Source: Pseudomonas sp. ZH-FAD
GTDB lineage: Bacteria > Pseudomonadota > Gammaproteobacteria > Pseudomonadales > Pseudomonadaceae
Assembly (NCBI RefSeq): GCF_002803095.1
Contig: NZ_PGLR01000006.1
Coordinates: 62,001-126,000 of the forward strand
Length of the DNA: 64,000 nt
Direction of reading: 5' to 3'
Shown: in pieces, positions 1-7,875 of the stretch
Position numbering within the stretch: position 1 is the stretch's first letter
How the letters are laid out: each line of letters opens with the position of its first letter
The notes under the pieces: model-generated
Database searches by the model: none
Told to the model about the DNA's origin: nothing
Seen by the model: only the letters and a program-made list of their open reading frames with translations
Translations under genes and position numbers: made by a program

Positions 1-48
1 CGTACGACCGGCCAGGGTGAAGGGCTTGTCGCTGCGAACTTGGCTCAT
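1..48 (-). CDS. thiG: Thiazole synthase ThiG, N-terminal fragment
   Basis: Only the first 16 codons are in the window, running off the left edge; they read MSQVRSDKPFTLAGRT, which is the usual start of Pseudomonas ThiG. ThiG forms the thiazole ring of thiamine from deoxyxylulose phosphate, dehydroglycine and sulfur delivered by the ThiS thiocarboxylate. An AGGAGTTTT ribosome site precedes the ATG. It lies 18 bases downstream of thiS on the same strand, the normal thiSG order, so the two are probably cotranscribed. The identification depends on this short N-terminus plus the adjacency. Confidence 0.8.
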   Translation of the reverse strand, partial: MSQVRSDKPFTLAGRT

Positions 49-66
49 GGAAAACTCCTCGTGAGG

Positions 67-267
67 TCAACCGCCGCCGATGGCGTGCACCACTTCCACC
101 TGATCGCCCTCGGCGAGCTGGGTGCTGTTGTGCTGGCTGCGTGGAACGATGTCCTGATTGAGTTCGACCGCCACACGGCGCCCGGTCAGGTCGAGGCGAA
201 CCAACAGGTCGGCGACGCTCTGGTTATCCGGCAGTTCGAAGGGTTCACCATTCAACTGGATACGCAT
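67..267 (-). CDS. thiS: Sulfur carrier protein ThiS
   Basis: A 66-residue ubiquitin-fold protein, the normal length for ThiS. It starts MRIQLNGEPFEL and ends in the diagnostic AIGGG tail, whose terminal glycine is adenylated and converted to a thiocarboxylate that donates sulfur to the thiazole of thiamine. The LNG and VAVELNQDIVPR segments are typical of the family. It is followed directly by thiG, which uses its sulfur. Molybdopterin MoaD shares the fold and GG tail, but the thiG neighbour settles the call. Confidence 0.93.
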   Translation of the reverse strand: MRIQLNGEPFELPDNQSVADLLVRLDLTGRRVAVELNQDIVPRSQHNSTQLAEGDQVEVVHAIGGG

Positions 268-369
268 GACGACTCGGTCACAACTGGAAAGAGGGCCGGC
301 ATTCTAGCCCGTTAACTGGCCACGACCAAGGCTAAAAGGCGCCATTCGTCCTCATTTCTGACGCCAGGG

Positions 370-741
370 TCAGGTCAGCTTCCAGGCGCTCAGGCCCAGA
401 CACAGCCAGCCAACGAGGAAGGCGACGCCGCCGAAAGGTGTGATCATGCCGAGCTTGCCGATACCGCTGAGGGTCAGCAGATAGAGGCTGCCGGAAAACA
501 GCAGGATACCCAGCGCGAAGGCGCAGCCAGCCAGATTCACCAGCCGCCCGGGTGCATGCATCGCCAGCAGGCCGACGCCGAACAGGGCCAGCGCGTGGAT
601 CAGTTGGTAATGCGTACCGGTCTGGAAAACCGCCAGATATTCGGGCGTCAGCCTGTGCTTCAGGCCATGGGCCGCGAACGCGCCCAGGGCGACACCAGTG
701 AAACCGGTGAATGCGGACAACAGCAGCCAGAGACGGGCCAT
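370..741 (-). CDS. DUF423 family small inner-membrane protein
   Basis: A 123-residue, almost wholly hydrophobic protein with about four predicted membrane helices. It begins MARLWLLLSAFTGFTGVALG and contains the AAHGLK segment (residues about 24-29) that marks the DUF423/YgdD family. The function of the family is not established. It is usually found at this place between thiS and mtgA in Pseudomonas. The ATG at 741 is preceded by a GGAG-type ribosome site. It is transcribed away from mtgA, so the region 742-963 holds divergent signals. Confidence 0.85.
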   Translation of the reverse strand: MARLWLLLSAFTGFTGVALGAFAAHGLKHRLTPEYLAVFQTGTHYQLIHALALFGVGLLAMHAPGRLVNLAGCAFALGILLFSGSLYLLTLSGIGKLGMITPFGGVAFLVGWLCLGLSAWKLT

Positions 742-963
742 GGAAACTCCTGAATAAATCGACCTGGGCGCAGTTTAGCCATTGGGCCTGAAGACGAAAT
801 GGTCGTTATTGTCACACCTGCGCCCAATCCTGTGGTTTCGCGGGAACTTACTCGGCACTTTTTGTTGCCTGCCATCCTTGGCGGCAACCCTTCGGGCCGT
901 CGCAAAGCGACGTCAAAAATCGCTCCCGGCGATTTTTTGTTTTAATAGCGCCTCATCTGATCA
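742..963. other. Divergent intergenic region with three consecutive hairpins
   Basis: No gene is supported here. The right half can fold into three successive stem-loops on the + strand. The first is 865-887 (TTGCC...GGCAA arms with one bulge). The second is 898-912 (CGTCGC-AAA-GCGACG, perfect). The third is 915-937 (AAAAATCGC-TCCCG-GCGATTTTT), followed by a T-rich tail to 944. The small reading frames overlapping it are not convincing. It could be an attenuator or leader for mtgA, a small RNA, or a repeated intergenic element; the sequence alone does not decide. Confidence 0.5.
915..941 (+). terminator. Rho-independent terminator-like hairpin upstream of mtgA
   Basis: Nine-base perfect arms (AAAAATCGC / GCGATTTTT) with a five-base loop, followed by TTTTGT. 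It lies about 35 bases before the mtgA start, with no upstream + strand gene to terminate. It may therefore end a short RNA or act as an attenuator. The A-rich left arm means it could also terminate - strand transcripts. Confidence 0.6.
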
Positions 964-975
964 ATGCGAGACCCC

Positions 976-1704
976 ATGCTCCGAGCCCTGACCCGCCGCC
1001 TGCTGAAACTGCTGCTTTGGCTGATCCTGGCCAGCGTGCTGCTGGTGCTTGCTCTGCGCTGGGTACCGCCGCCCGGTACAGCGCTGATGATCGAGCGCAA
1101 GATCGAATCCTGGGGCAGCGAACAACCCATTGAACTGAAGCGCCAGTGGCGCCCCTGGAAAGAACTGCCGGATCACCTGAAGATGGCGGTGATCGCCGCT
1201 GAAGACCAGAAATTCGCCGAGCATTGGGGCTTCGACGTCGGCGCGATTCAAGCGGCGCTGGCACACAACCAGAGCGGCGGCTCGCTCAGGGGCGCCAGCA
1301 CCCTCAGCCAGCAGGTGGCGAAGAACCTGTTTCTCTGGTCCGGGCGCAGCTGGCTGCGCAAGGGCCTGGAAGCCTGGTTCACTGCGCTGATCGAAGTGCT
1401 CTGGTCGAAAGAGCGCATCCTCGAGGTGTACCTCAATAGCGTCGAGTGGGGTGATGGCATCTTCGGCGCTGAAGCGGCCGCACAGCATCACTTCGGCGTC
1501 GGCGCGCCCTACCTCAATCGCCAGCAGGCCAGCCAGCTGGCAGCGGTACTACCCAACCCGCTACGCTGGAGCGCCGGCCGACCGGACGCCTACGTCAATC
1601 GTCGCGCCGCCTGGATTCGTCAGCAGATGACGCAGCTGGGTGGCAGCCACTACCTCAATCAACTCAAGCCGCAGCGCCCCGATTGGTGGCCGCGCTGGCT
1701 GTAA
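976..1704 (+). CDS. mtgA: Monofunctional biosynthetic peptidoglycan transglycosylase
   Basis: A 242-residue GT51 family enzyme that polymerises lipid II into glycan strands at the periplasmic face of the inner membrane. One membrane helix lies near residues 10-32. The GT51 signatures follow in order: AVIAAEDQKFAEHWGFD with the catalytic Glu, GASTLSQQVAKNLFLW, and ERILEVYLNSVEWG. The length is typical for MtgA, with no transpeptidase domain as in class A PBPs. An in-frame ATG at 964 would add four residues; the 976 start gives the usual MLR opening, but neither has a strong ribosome site. Confidence 0.93.
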   Translation: MLRALTRRLLKLLLWLILASVLLVLALRWVPPPGTALMIERKIESWGSEQPIELKRQWRPWKELPDHLKMAVIAAEDQKFAEHWGFDVGAIQAALAHNQSGGSLRGASTLSQQVAKNLFLWSGRSWLRKGLEAWFTALIEVLWSKERILEVYLNSVEWGDGIFGAEAAAQHHFGVGAPYLNRQQASQLAAVLPNPLRWSAGRPDAYVNRRAAWIRQQMTQLGGSHYLNQLKPQRPDWWPRWL

Positions 1705-1705
1705 G

Positions 1706-2317
1706 CTAGCGGGTAGCGCGAAAAGCCTTGCGCGGGACGGCGTGCAACAGCTCGACCTCGTCGCCCTGCAGATGCACGGTCAGCCCCCATTGTGGATAGA
1801 CCCAGGCCTGGCCTTCGGCCAGTTCCAACGTCAAGCGTGGCTGCCCGAGACTGGCAGCCAGGCGGTCGCTGACCAGCGCTTGCGGGGCTCTCAGATTGAG
1901 GCCGACGATGGAAAAGCCAGCCATCTGATCGACCAGTGATTGACCAAGGGCCAACTCGGTATCACCGGCCTGGAGGCCCTGCGCCGCCATCAGACTGTCG
2001 CGCTGCTCAAGGCTCAACCTCACCTCCGCCTCGAGCAACCACTCGCCCTCTTCCCCGTCGAGCGACGCACGATAGAAAAGCCGTGCGCCGTCCAGGCGCG
2101 GCGCCAGCCACAGCTCTCCTGGCGCCAACGCCTGTACCTCACGCAGCGTCAGCTCGTCTTCGGCCAGCGGCTGCAACAGCGCATCGCGCCATTGCTGCAG
2201 ATTGGCCAGCGGATGCACCTCACCGCTGCGCATCAACCAGGCGCCCCAGGCGAAGAACAGCACGGCCACGGCCACGAATACCAGCAAGTGCTGCGCTTTC
2301 AGAGGGGTCTTGTTCAA
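1706..2317 (-). CDS. Conserved hypothetical membrane-anchored protein
   Basis: About 203 residues with one N-terminal membrane helix (roughly residues 9-28, HLLVFVAVAVLFFAWGAWLM) and a soluble, probably periplasmic remainder rich in Leu, Glu and Ala. I do not recognise a domain. There is no ATG near the start. A TTG at 2317 with GGAG nine bases upstream is the best choice; a more upstream TTG at 2338 falls inside the rpoH terminator and is unlikely. It lies between rpoH and mtgA and converges with mtgA, with one base between the two stop codons. Confidence 0.6.
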   Translation of the reverse strand: MNKTPLKAQHLLVFVAVAVLFFAWGAWLMRSGEVHPLANLQQWRDALLQPLAEDELTLREVQALAPGELWLAPRLDGARLFYRASLDGEEGEWLLEAEVRLSLEQRDSLMAAQGLQAGDTELALGQSLVDQMAGFSIVGLNLRAPQALVSDRLAASLGQPRLTLELAEGQAWVYPQWGLTVHLQGDEVELLHAVPRKAFRATR

Positions 2318-2336
2318 GGCAGTTGCTCCAGACAGC

Positions 2337-2363
2337 AAAAAGCCGCACCAGGGTGCGGCTTTT
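2337..2363 (-). terminator. Rho-independent terminator of rpoH
   Basis: Twelve-base perfect arms (GCCGCACC core) with A/T ends give, on the - strand, a GC-rich hairpin followed by TTTTT. It lies 17 bases after the rpoH stop. The next gene on the same strand starts immediately beyond it, so read-through could feed that gene. Confidence 0.85.
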
Positions 2364-2379
2364 CGGGGTAACGGCAGGC

Positions 2380-3234
2380 TCAGGCGGCAATACAGCCCTT
2401 GAGCTTGTTCATCGCGTTCTTCTCGAGCTGACGAATACGCTCGGCCGACACATTGTACTTGGCGGCCAGATCATGCAGCGTCGCCTTCTCCTCGGCCAGC
2501 CAGCGCTGGTAGAGGATGTCGCGGCTGCGCTCGTCCAGGCTTTCCAGCGCTTCGTGCAGGTTGCTGCTGGAACTGTCGCTCCAGTCAGCATCTTCGAGCT
2601 GGCGGGCCGGATCGTAGCGGTGGTCTTCCAGGTAATGCGCAGGCGACTGGAAGGCGCTGTCGTCATCGGCATCGGCGGCCGGGTCGAAGGCCATGTCCTG
2701 GCCGGTCAGGCGACTTTCCATCTCGCGCACTTCGTGCGGCTCGACGCCCAGGCTTGCGGCCACGGCGGTGACTTCATCGTTGTTCAGCCAGGCCAGACGC
2801 TTCTTCTGGCTGCGCAGGTTGAAGAACAGTTTGCGCTGCGCCTTGGTGGTGGCCACTTTGACGATGCGCCAGTTCTTCAGGATGAACTCGTGGATCTCGG
2901 CACGAATCCAGTGCACTGCGAAGGACACCAGACGCACGCCCATTTCCGGGTTGAAGCGCTTGACCGCCTTCATCAGGCCGACATTGCCTTCCTGGATCAG
3001 GTCGGCCTGGGCCAGGCCATAACCGGAGTAGCTGCGCGCGATATGCACCACGAAGCGCAGGTGGGCCAACACCATCTGGCGGGCGGCCTCGAGATCCTGC
3101 TGGTAGTAGAGATTTTCGGCCAGTTCACGCTCCTGCTCGGGCGTCAGCAGCGGAATGCTGTTGACCGCATGCACGTACGCTTCCAGGTTGGCGCCTGGAA
3201 CCAGAGCATGAACAGGTTGCAAGGAAGTGGACAT
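2380..3234 (-). CDS. rpoH: Heat-shock sigma factor sigma-32
   Basis: A 284-residue sigma-70 family factor that directs RNA polymerase to heat-shock promoters. Region 2 carries [19 protein letters not shown] and the [16 protein letters not shown] helix. The RpoH box QRKLFFNLR, unique to sigma-32, follows at about residues 132-140. Region 4 near the C-terminus ends in the [15 protein letters not shown] recognition helix. A GGAGG ribosome site precedes the ATG. An inverted repeat GCAGTG-TAG-CACTGC lies 27 bases upstream (3261-3275). It sits next to ftsX as in other Pseudomonas. Confidence 0.98.
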   Translation of the reverse strand: MSTSLQPVHALVPGANLEAYVHAVNSIPLLTPEQERELAENLYYQQDLEAARQMVLAHLRFVVHIARSYSGYGLAQADLIQEGNVGLMKAVKRFNPEMGVRLVSFAVHWIRAEIHEFILKNWRIVKVATTKAQRKLFFNLRSQKKRLAWLNNDEVTAVAASLGVEPHEVREMESRLTGQDMAFDPAADADDDSAFQSPAHYLEDHRYDPARQLEDADWSDSSSSNLHEALESLDERSRDILYQRWLAEEKATLHDLAAKYNVSAERIRQLEKNAMNKLKGCIAA

Positions 3235-3260
3235 TCGAATCCTCCGATCACGAAACTCGT

Positions 3261-3275
3261 GCAGTGTAGCACTGC
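3261..3275. promoter_or_regulatory. Short perfect inverted repeat upstream of rpoH
   Basis: GCAGTG-TAG-CACTGC, six-base perfect arms with a three-base spacer, centred 34 bases before the rpoH ATG. On the - strand it contains TACACT, which could serve as a -10 element, but no good -35 is visible at the right distance. A role in rpoH expression is only a suggestion. Confidence 0.3.
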
Positions 3276-3376
3276 GCTATCTGATGCAGGGCCTGTGGAT
3301 AAGTTCCCTGGTAGATAGCCAATATCAACTAAAACAATGACTTGTCAGCTTGCGTTCAGCCTTGCCGAACAACGCC

Positions 3377-4393
3377 CTAACGGGGCGCAAGTTCGTTCAG
3401 ATGACGCGCCACCGCCAGCCAGGCGCCAATATAGCCCAACAGCACGGCGCCGAGCAGCAGCGAAAAACCGTCGGAAGAAGGTACGCCACCCAGCGCGAAA
3501 TCGCTACCGTAAAGTCCGGCCAAACGTACTACAGCATCGTTCAGCCAATCCAGCCCGAAGGCCAGCAGCAACCAGGCGAAGATGCCCGCGCCAAAACCGT
3601 ACAACGCGCCCATATAAAGGAAGGGACGTCGCACGTAGCCATCGGTTCCACCTACCAGCTTGATCACCTCGATCTCGGCGCGGCGATTCTCGATGTGCAG
3701 GCGGATGGTATTACCGATCACCAGCAGCAGCGCCAGGATCAGCAGCAGGCTGAGGCCGAAGACGAAACGATCGCCCAGCTTGAGGATGGCGGTCAGGCGC
3801 TCGACCCAGACCAGATCGAGCTGCGCCTGCTCCACCTTGGGCAGCTCCGCCAGGCGCTGGCGCAGGGCCTCGAGCTTGGCCTTGTCGACTTCCTTCGGTG
3901 TGACCAGGACCACGCCCGGTAGCGGATTCTCTGGAAGCTCCTTGAGTGCCTGCCCCAGGCCGGACAGCTGCTGGAACTCTTCCAGTGCCTGTTCGCGGCT
4001 GATCCACTCGGCATCGGAGACGTCATCCATCGCCGCGATCTGCTCGCGCAGGGCCTGGCCGTCACGCTCGTCGGCGGACATGTCGAGGAACAAGGAAATC
4101 TGCGCCGCACGCTGCCAGGAGCCGCCAAGTTTCTCGACGTTGTCCAGCAGCAGCGACAGGCCCATGGGCAGGCTCAGCGCCACGGCCATCACCAGGCAGG
4201 TGAAGAAGCTGCCGATGGGCTGGCGCGCCAGGCGGCGCAGGCTGTCGACCAGGCTGGCGCGATGGCTTTCCAACCAGGCATGGAACAGCGTGCGGAAATC
4301 CGGTTCGTCCGCCGGGCCGTCGACCACCTTGTTGCGCGGCGCCGCGCCGACACGTTCGGCCGGTTGCGGCGTGGGCATCTTCGATGCGCTCAT
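3377..4393 (-). CDS. ftsX: Cell-division ABC transporter permease FtsX
   Basis: A 338-residue inner-membrane protein with a cytoplasmic N-terminal extension, a first helix near residues 62-84, a periplasmic loop of about 100 residues and three more helices toward the C-terminus, the FtsX topology. With FtsE it couples the septal ring to activation of periplasmic amidase regulators. The start codon overlaps the ftsE stop (ATGA). In the order ftsY-ftsE-ftsX-rpoH this is the standard gammaproteobacterial arrangement. Confidence 0.97.
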   Translation of the reverse strand: MSASKMPTPQPAERVGAAPRNKVVDGPADEPDFRTLFHAWLESHRASLVDSLRRLARQPIGSFFTCLVMAVALSLPMGLSLLLDNVEKLGGSWQRAAQISLFLDMSADERDGQALREQIAAMDDVSDAEWISREQALEEFQQLSGLGQALKELPENPLPGVVLVTPKEVDKAKLEALRQRLAELPKVEQAQLDLVWVERLTAILKLGDRFVFGLSLLLILALLLVIGNTIRLHIENRRAEIEVIKLVGGTDGYVRRPFLYMGALYGFGAGIFAWLLLAFGLDWLNDAVVRLAGLYGSDFALGGVPSSDGFSLLLGAVLLGYIGAWLAVARHLNELAPR

Positions 4394-5061
4394 CAGGCAG
4401 CCTCCCCATCACCGATCAGGCGACCGCGTTGCAGGGTGAGCATGCGCTGGCGCATGCGCGCGATCAGCGCCAGGTCGTGGCTGGCGATCAGCACCGTGGT
4501 GCCCAGCTGGTTGATGTCTTCGAACACCCCCATGATCTCGGCGGCCAGTCGCGGGTCGAGGTTACCGGTGGGCTCGTCTGCCAGCAGCAGGGCCGGCCGG
4601 TGAACGATGGCGCGGGCGATGCCGACGCGCTGTTGCTGACCGGTGGACAGATCGCCGGGCGACTGCGCCGCCTTGTCACTGAGGCTGACGCGCTCCAGTG
4701 CGGCACCGACGCGTTTGCCGATTTCCGGCTTGGACAGGCCGAGAATCTGCAGCGGCAGCGCGACGTTGTCGTACACGGTACGGTCGAACAGCAACTGGTG
4801 GTTCTGGAACACCACGCCGATCTGCCGGCGCAGGAAAGGAATCTGTGCATTGGTGATGGTCGACAGGTCCTGCCCGGCCAGCAGCAACTTGCCGCTGGTG
4901 GGCCGCTCCATCGCCAGTAGCAGACGCAGCAGCGTGCTCTTGCCGGCACCGGAGTGACCGGTAACGAAGAGAAATTCGCCGGGGCGAACGCGGAAACTCA
5001 GTTCGTGCAGCCCGACATGGCCATTGGGGTAACGCTTGGCGACCTGCTCGAATCGGATCAT
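4393..5061 (-). CDS. ftsE: Cell-division ATP-binding protein FtsE
   Basis: A 222-residue ABC ATPase. Visible motifs are Walker A GHSGAGKST (about residues 36-44), signature LSTGQQQRVGIARA with the unusual T typical of FtsE, and Walker B LLADEPTGNLD. It partners FtsX in the divisome. Start and stop codons overlap the flanking ftsY and ftsX genes, showing translational coupling in one operon. Confidence 0.98.
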   Translation of the reverse strand: MIRFEQVAKRYPNGHVGLHELSFRVRPGEFLFVTGHSGAGKSTLLRLLLAMERPTSGKLLLAGQDLSTITNAQIPFLRRQIGVVFQNHQLLFDRTVYDNVALPLQILGLSKPEIGKRVGAALERVSLSDKAAQSPGDLSTGQQQRVGIARAIVHRPALLLADEPTGNLDPRLAAEIMGVFEDINQLGTTVLIASHDLALIARMRQRMLTLQRGRLIGDGEAA

Positions 5062-6365
5062 CCGCGCTCACGCTCCTCGAAGAGTGCCTGGACGAAAGCC
5101 TGCGCCTCGAATGGACGCAAGTCATCGATGCCCTCACCCACGCCGATATAGCGAATCGGCAGGCCGAACTGCTTGGCCAGGGCGAAGATGACGCCGCCCT
5201 TGGCGGTGCCATCGAGTTTGGTCAGTGCCAGACCGGTGAGGTTCACGGTCTGGTTGAACTGCTTGGCCTGGTTGATGGCGTTCTGGCCGGTGCCGGCATC
5301 GAGCACCAGCAGCACTTCATGCGGCGCCGTCTCGTCCAGCTTGCCGATCACCCGACGGACCTTCTTCAGCTCTTCCATCAGGTTGTCTTTGGTGTGCAGG
5401 CGCCCGGCGGTGTCGGCGATCAGCACGTCGATGCCACGCGACTTGGCGGCCTGCACTGCATCGAAGATCACCGAGGCCGAATCGGCACCGGTGTGCTGAG
5501 CGATGACCGCGATGTTGTTGCGCTCACCCCAGACCTGCAGCTGCTCCACCGCAGCGGCGCGGAAGGTGTCGCCCGCGGCGAGCATGACCTTCTTGCCTTC
5601 GAGCTGCAGCTTCTTGGCCAGCTTGCCGATGGTGGTGGTCTTGCCCACGCCATTCACGCCTACGACGAGAATCACGTAAGGCTGTTTGGCAGTGTCGATG
5701 ACCAGCGACTGCTCGACCGGCTTGAGCAGGGTCACCAGTTCTTCCTGCAGCGCCTTGTACAGGGCGCCGCTGTCGGCCAGTTCCTTGCGAGCGACGCGCT
5801 TGGTCAGGTTGCCGATGATCGCGGTGGTCGCCTCGACGCCAACGTCAGCGGTGAGCAGGCGGGTTTCCAGATCGTCGAGCAGATCATCGTCGATGGCCTT
5901 CTTGCCGAGGAACAGGCTGGCCATGCCCTCGCCAAGGCTGGCGCTGGTCTTGGACAGGCCTTGCTTGAGGCGGGCGAAGAAGCTCGGCTTTTCCTGCGTG
6001 GCTGGCGCCGCGACGAGAGCTGGAGCAACGTCGGGCAGGGCTTCGACGACAGATTCAGGCACGAGCGGCGGCTGCTCAATGACAACAGGAGCGGCAACCA
6101 ACGGCTCAGGCTGTGGCGCTGGAGCGGGCGCGACCTCAGCCATCTCCGGCTCGACTGCCGGCACGGCTTCGGGCTCAGGCGTCGAAGGCTCGGCAGGCGC
6201 CTGAGCCGCAGGTTGCTCGACGGGCGCGGACTGAGCCGGCTCGGCAGCGGTCTCTGCCGGTTTCTTGCGCCACCAGCTGAACAGGGATTTCTTTTCTTCG
6301 GTCACAGGCGGGGTCTGCGCGCCAGCCTCGGCCGGCGACTTCTTGTCGTCATTGGAACCAAACAT
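5058..6365 (-). CDS. ftsY: Signal recognition particle receptor FtsY
   Basis: A 435-residue SRP GTPase that docks SRP-ribosome complexes at the inner membrane. The first 130 residues are an acidic, Ala/Pro/Glu-rich A domain beginning MFGSNDDKKSPAE. The NG domain carries GVNGVGKTTTIGKLA (G1), DTAGRLHTKDNL (G3) and TKLDGTAKGG (G4/G5). The ATG at 6365 is chosen because FtsY proteins begin with MFG and a longer frame would run through the divergent promoter region. It is the first gene of the ftsY-ftsE-ftsX set. Confidence 0.97.
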   Translation of the reverse strand: MFGSNDDKKSPAEAGAQTPPVTEEKKSLFSWWRKKPAETAAEPAQSAPVEQPAAQAPAEPSTPEPEAVPAVEPEMAEVAPAPAPQPEPLVAAPVVIEQPPLVPESVVEALPDVAPALVAAPATQEKPSFFARLKQGLSKTSASLGEGMASLFLGKKAIDDDLLDDLETRLLTADVGVEATTAIIGNLTKRVARKELADSGALYKALQEELVTLLKPVEQSLVIDTAKQPYVILVVGVNGVGKTTTIGKLAKKLQLEGKKVMLAAGDTFRAAAVEQLQVWGERNNIAVIAQHTGADSASVIFDAVQAAKSRGIDVLIADTAGRLHTKDNLMEELKKVRRVIGKLDETAPHEVLLVLDAGTGQNAINQAKQFNQTVNLTGLALTKLDGTAKGGVIFALAKQFGLPIRYIGVGEGIDDLRPFEAQAFVQALFEERERG

Positions 6366-6507
6366 GGGTCGCTTGCATCTCAGGGGAGCGAACGCTAACA
6401 GGCTGTAAAGCCTTGCCGCGCCGCCCCGGAAAAGGATGGGGTATCCTAGCACCTCTTCGCCCGTCGGCGGTACGACCGCCCAGGCTATCTGACAGGTCAG
6501 ACTTTCG

Positions 6508-7875
6508 ATGAATGCCATTGCCCGCCGTTCCCTCGGCCTGCTGTTCGGCGCACTCTGCGTGCCACTCGCAGCCTTCGCTTCCCCCGCTCAACCCACCCAC
6601 GAATTCAAACTGGACAATGGCCTCAAGGTCATAGTCCGCGAGGATCACCGCGCCCCCGTGGTGGTCTCGCAGATCTGGTACAAGGTCGGCTCCAGTTACG
6701 AGACGCCAGGTTCCACCGGCCTGTCCCACGCGCTGGAGCACATGATGTTCAAGGGCAGCCGCAAGTTCGGCCCCGGCGAAGCCTCGCGCATCCTGCGCGA
6801 ACTGGGCGCCGAGGAGAACGCCTTCACCAGCGACGACTACACCGCCTACTACCAGGTACTGGCCAGCGACCGCCTGGGTGTGGCCCTGGAGCTGGAGGCC
6901 GACCGCCTGGCCAGCCTGAAGCTGCCAGCAGACGAGTTCGCCAAGGAAATCGAGGTGATCAAGGAGGAGCGCCGTCTGCGTACCGACGACCGCCCATCTT
7001 CCCTGGCTTACGAGCGTTTCAAGGCCATGGCTTACCCTGCCAGCGGCTACAGCATCCCCACCATCGGCTGGATGGCCGACCTCGATCGCATGCACATCGA
7101 CGAACTGCGTGCCTGGCACCAGAAGTGGTATGCACCGAACAACGCCACCCTGGTGGTGGTCGGTGACGTGACCGTGGATGAGGTCAAGAGCCAGGTACAG
7201 CGCTACTTCGGCGACATCCCGCGCGGCGAAGTGCCCACTGCCAAACTGCCGCTGGAACTGGCTGCGCCGGGCGAACGCCGCACCACGCTGTACCTCAAGA
7301 CGCAGTTGCCGAGCCTGATCATGGGCTTCAACGTGCCGGGCCTGGCCACCGCCGAAACACCGCGCCAGGTTTATGCCCTGCGCCTGGCCGCTGCTCTGCT
7401 CGACGGTGGCTACAGCGCTCGCCTGTCCACCCGCCTGGAGCGTGGCGAAGAGCTCGTGTCCGGTGCCAGCGCCTGGTACAACGCCTTCACCCGTGGCGAC
7501 AGCCTGTTCATTCTCTCTGCCACCCCCAACGTGCAGAAGGGCAAGACCCTGGAGCAGGCCGAAGCCGGCCTGTGGCACGAGCTGGAAGATCTGAAGAAAG
7601 CCCCGCCGTCCGCCGCCGAACTGGCCCGAGTACGCGCCCAGGTGATCGCCGGCCTGGTGTTCGAGCGCGACTCGATCACCAGCCAGGCCACCAGCATCGG
7701 CCAACTGGAAACCGTCGGCCTGTCCTGGCAACTGATCGACCAGGAACTGGCCGAGCTGGAAGCCGTGACCCCGGCCGACATTCAGCAGGCCGCCCGTACC
7801 TTCTTCGTTCGCGACCGCCTGAGTGTCGCCCACGTACTGCCTGAAGAATCCCGCCATGAGGAGTCCCGCCCATGA
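6508..7875 (+). CDS. M16 family zinc metallopeptidase, catalytic subunit
   Basis: A 455-residue secreted peptidase with a signal peptide (about residues 1-25, ending AAFAS). It carries the inverted zinc motif HALEH at residues 74-78, in which His74, His78 and a distal Glu in the EVIKEERRLR segment bind zinc and Glu77 is catalytic. The two M16 halves are present. The overlapping downstream gene encodes a partner lacking the motif, so the active enzyme is probably a heterodimer in the periplasm. Related to PA0372 and to mitochondrial processing peptidase. Its substrate is unknown. Confidence 0.92.
   Translation: MNAIARRSLGLLFGALCVPLAAFASPAQPTHEFKLDNGLKVIVREDHRAPVVVSQIWYKVGSSYETPGSTGLSHALEHMMFKGSRKFGPGEASRILRELGAEENAFTSDDYTAYYQVLASDRLGVALELEADRLASLKLPADEFAKEIEVIKEERRLRTDDRPSSLAYERFKAMAYPASGYSIPTIGWMADLDRMHIDELRAWHQKWYAPNNATLVVVGDVTVDEVKSQVQRYFGDIPRGEVPTAKLPLELAAPGERRTTLYLKTQLPSLIMGFNVPGLATAETPRQVYALRLAAALLDGGYSARLSTRLERGEELVSGASAWYNAFTRGDSLFILSATPNVQKGKTLEQAEAGLWHELEDLKKAPPSAAELARVRAQVIAGLVFERDSITSQATSIGQLETVGLSWQLIDQELAELEAVTPADIQQAARTFFVRDRLSVAHVLPEESRHEESRP

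Noticed and set aside
1936..3318. 460-codon open frame on the + strand across rpoH
   Set aside because: It is antisense to rpoH and the hypothetical gene, both with strong protein evidence; its translation is Ala/Arg/Gln-rich with no motif, as expected for a GC-rich shadow frame.
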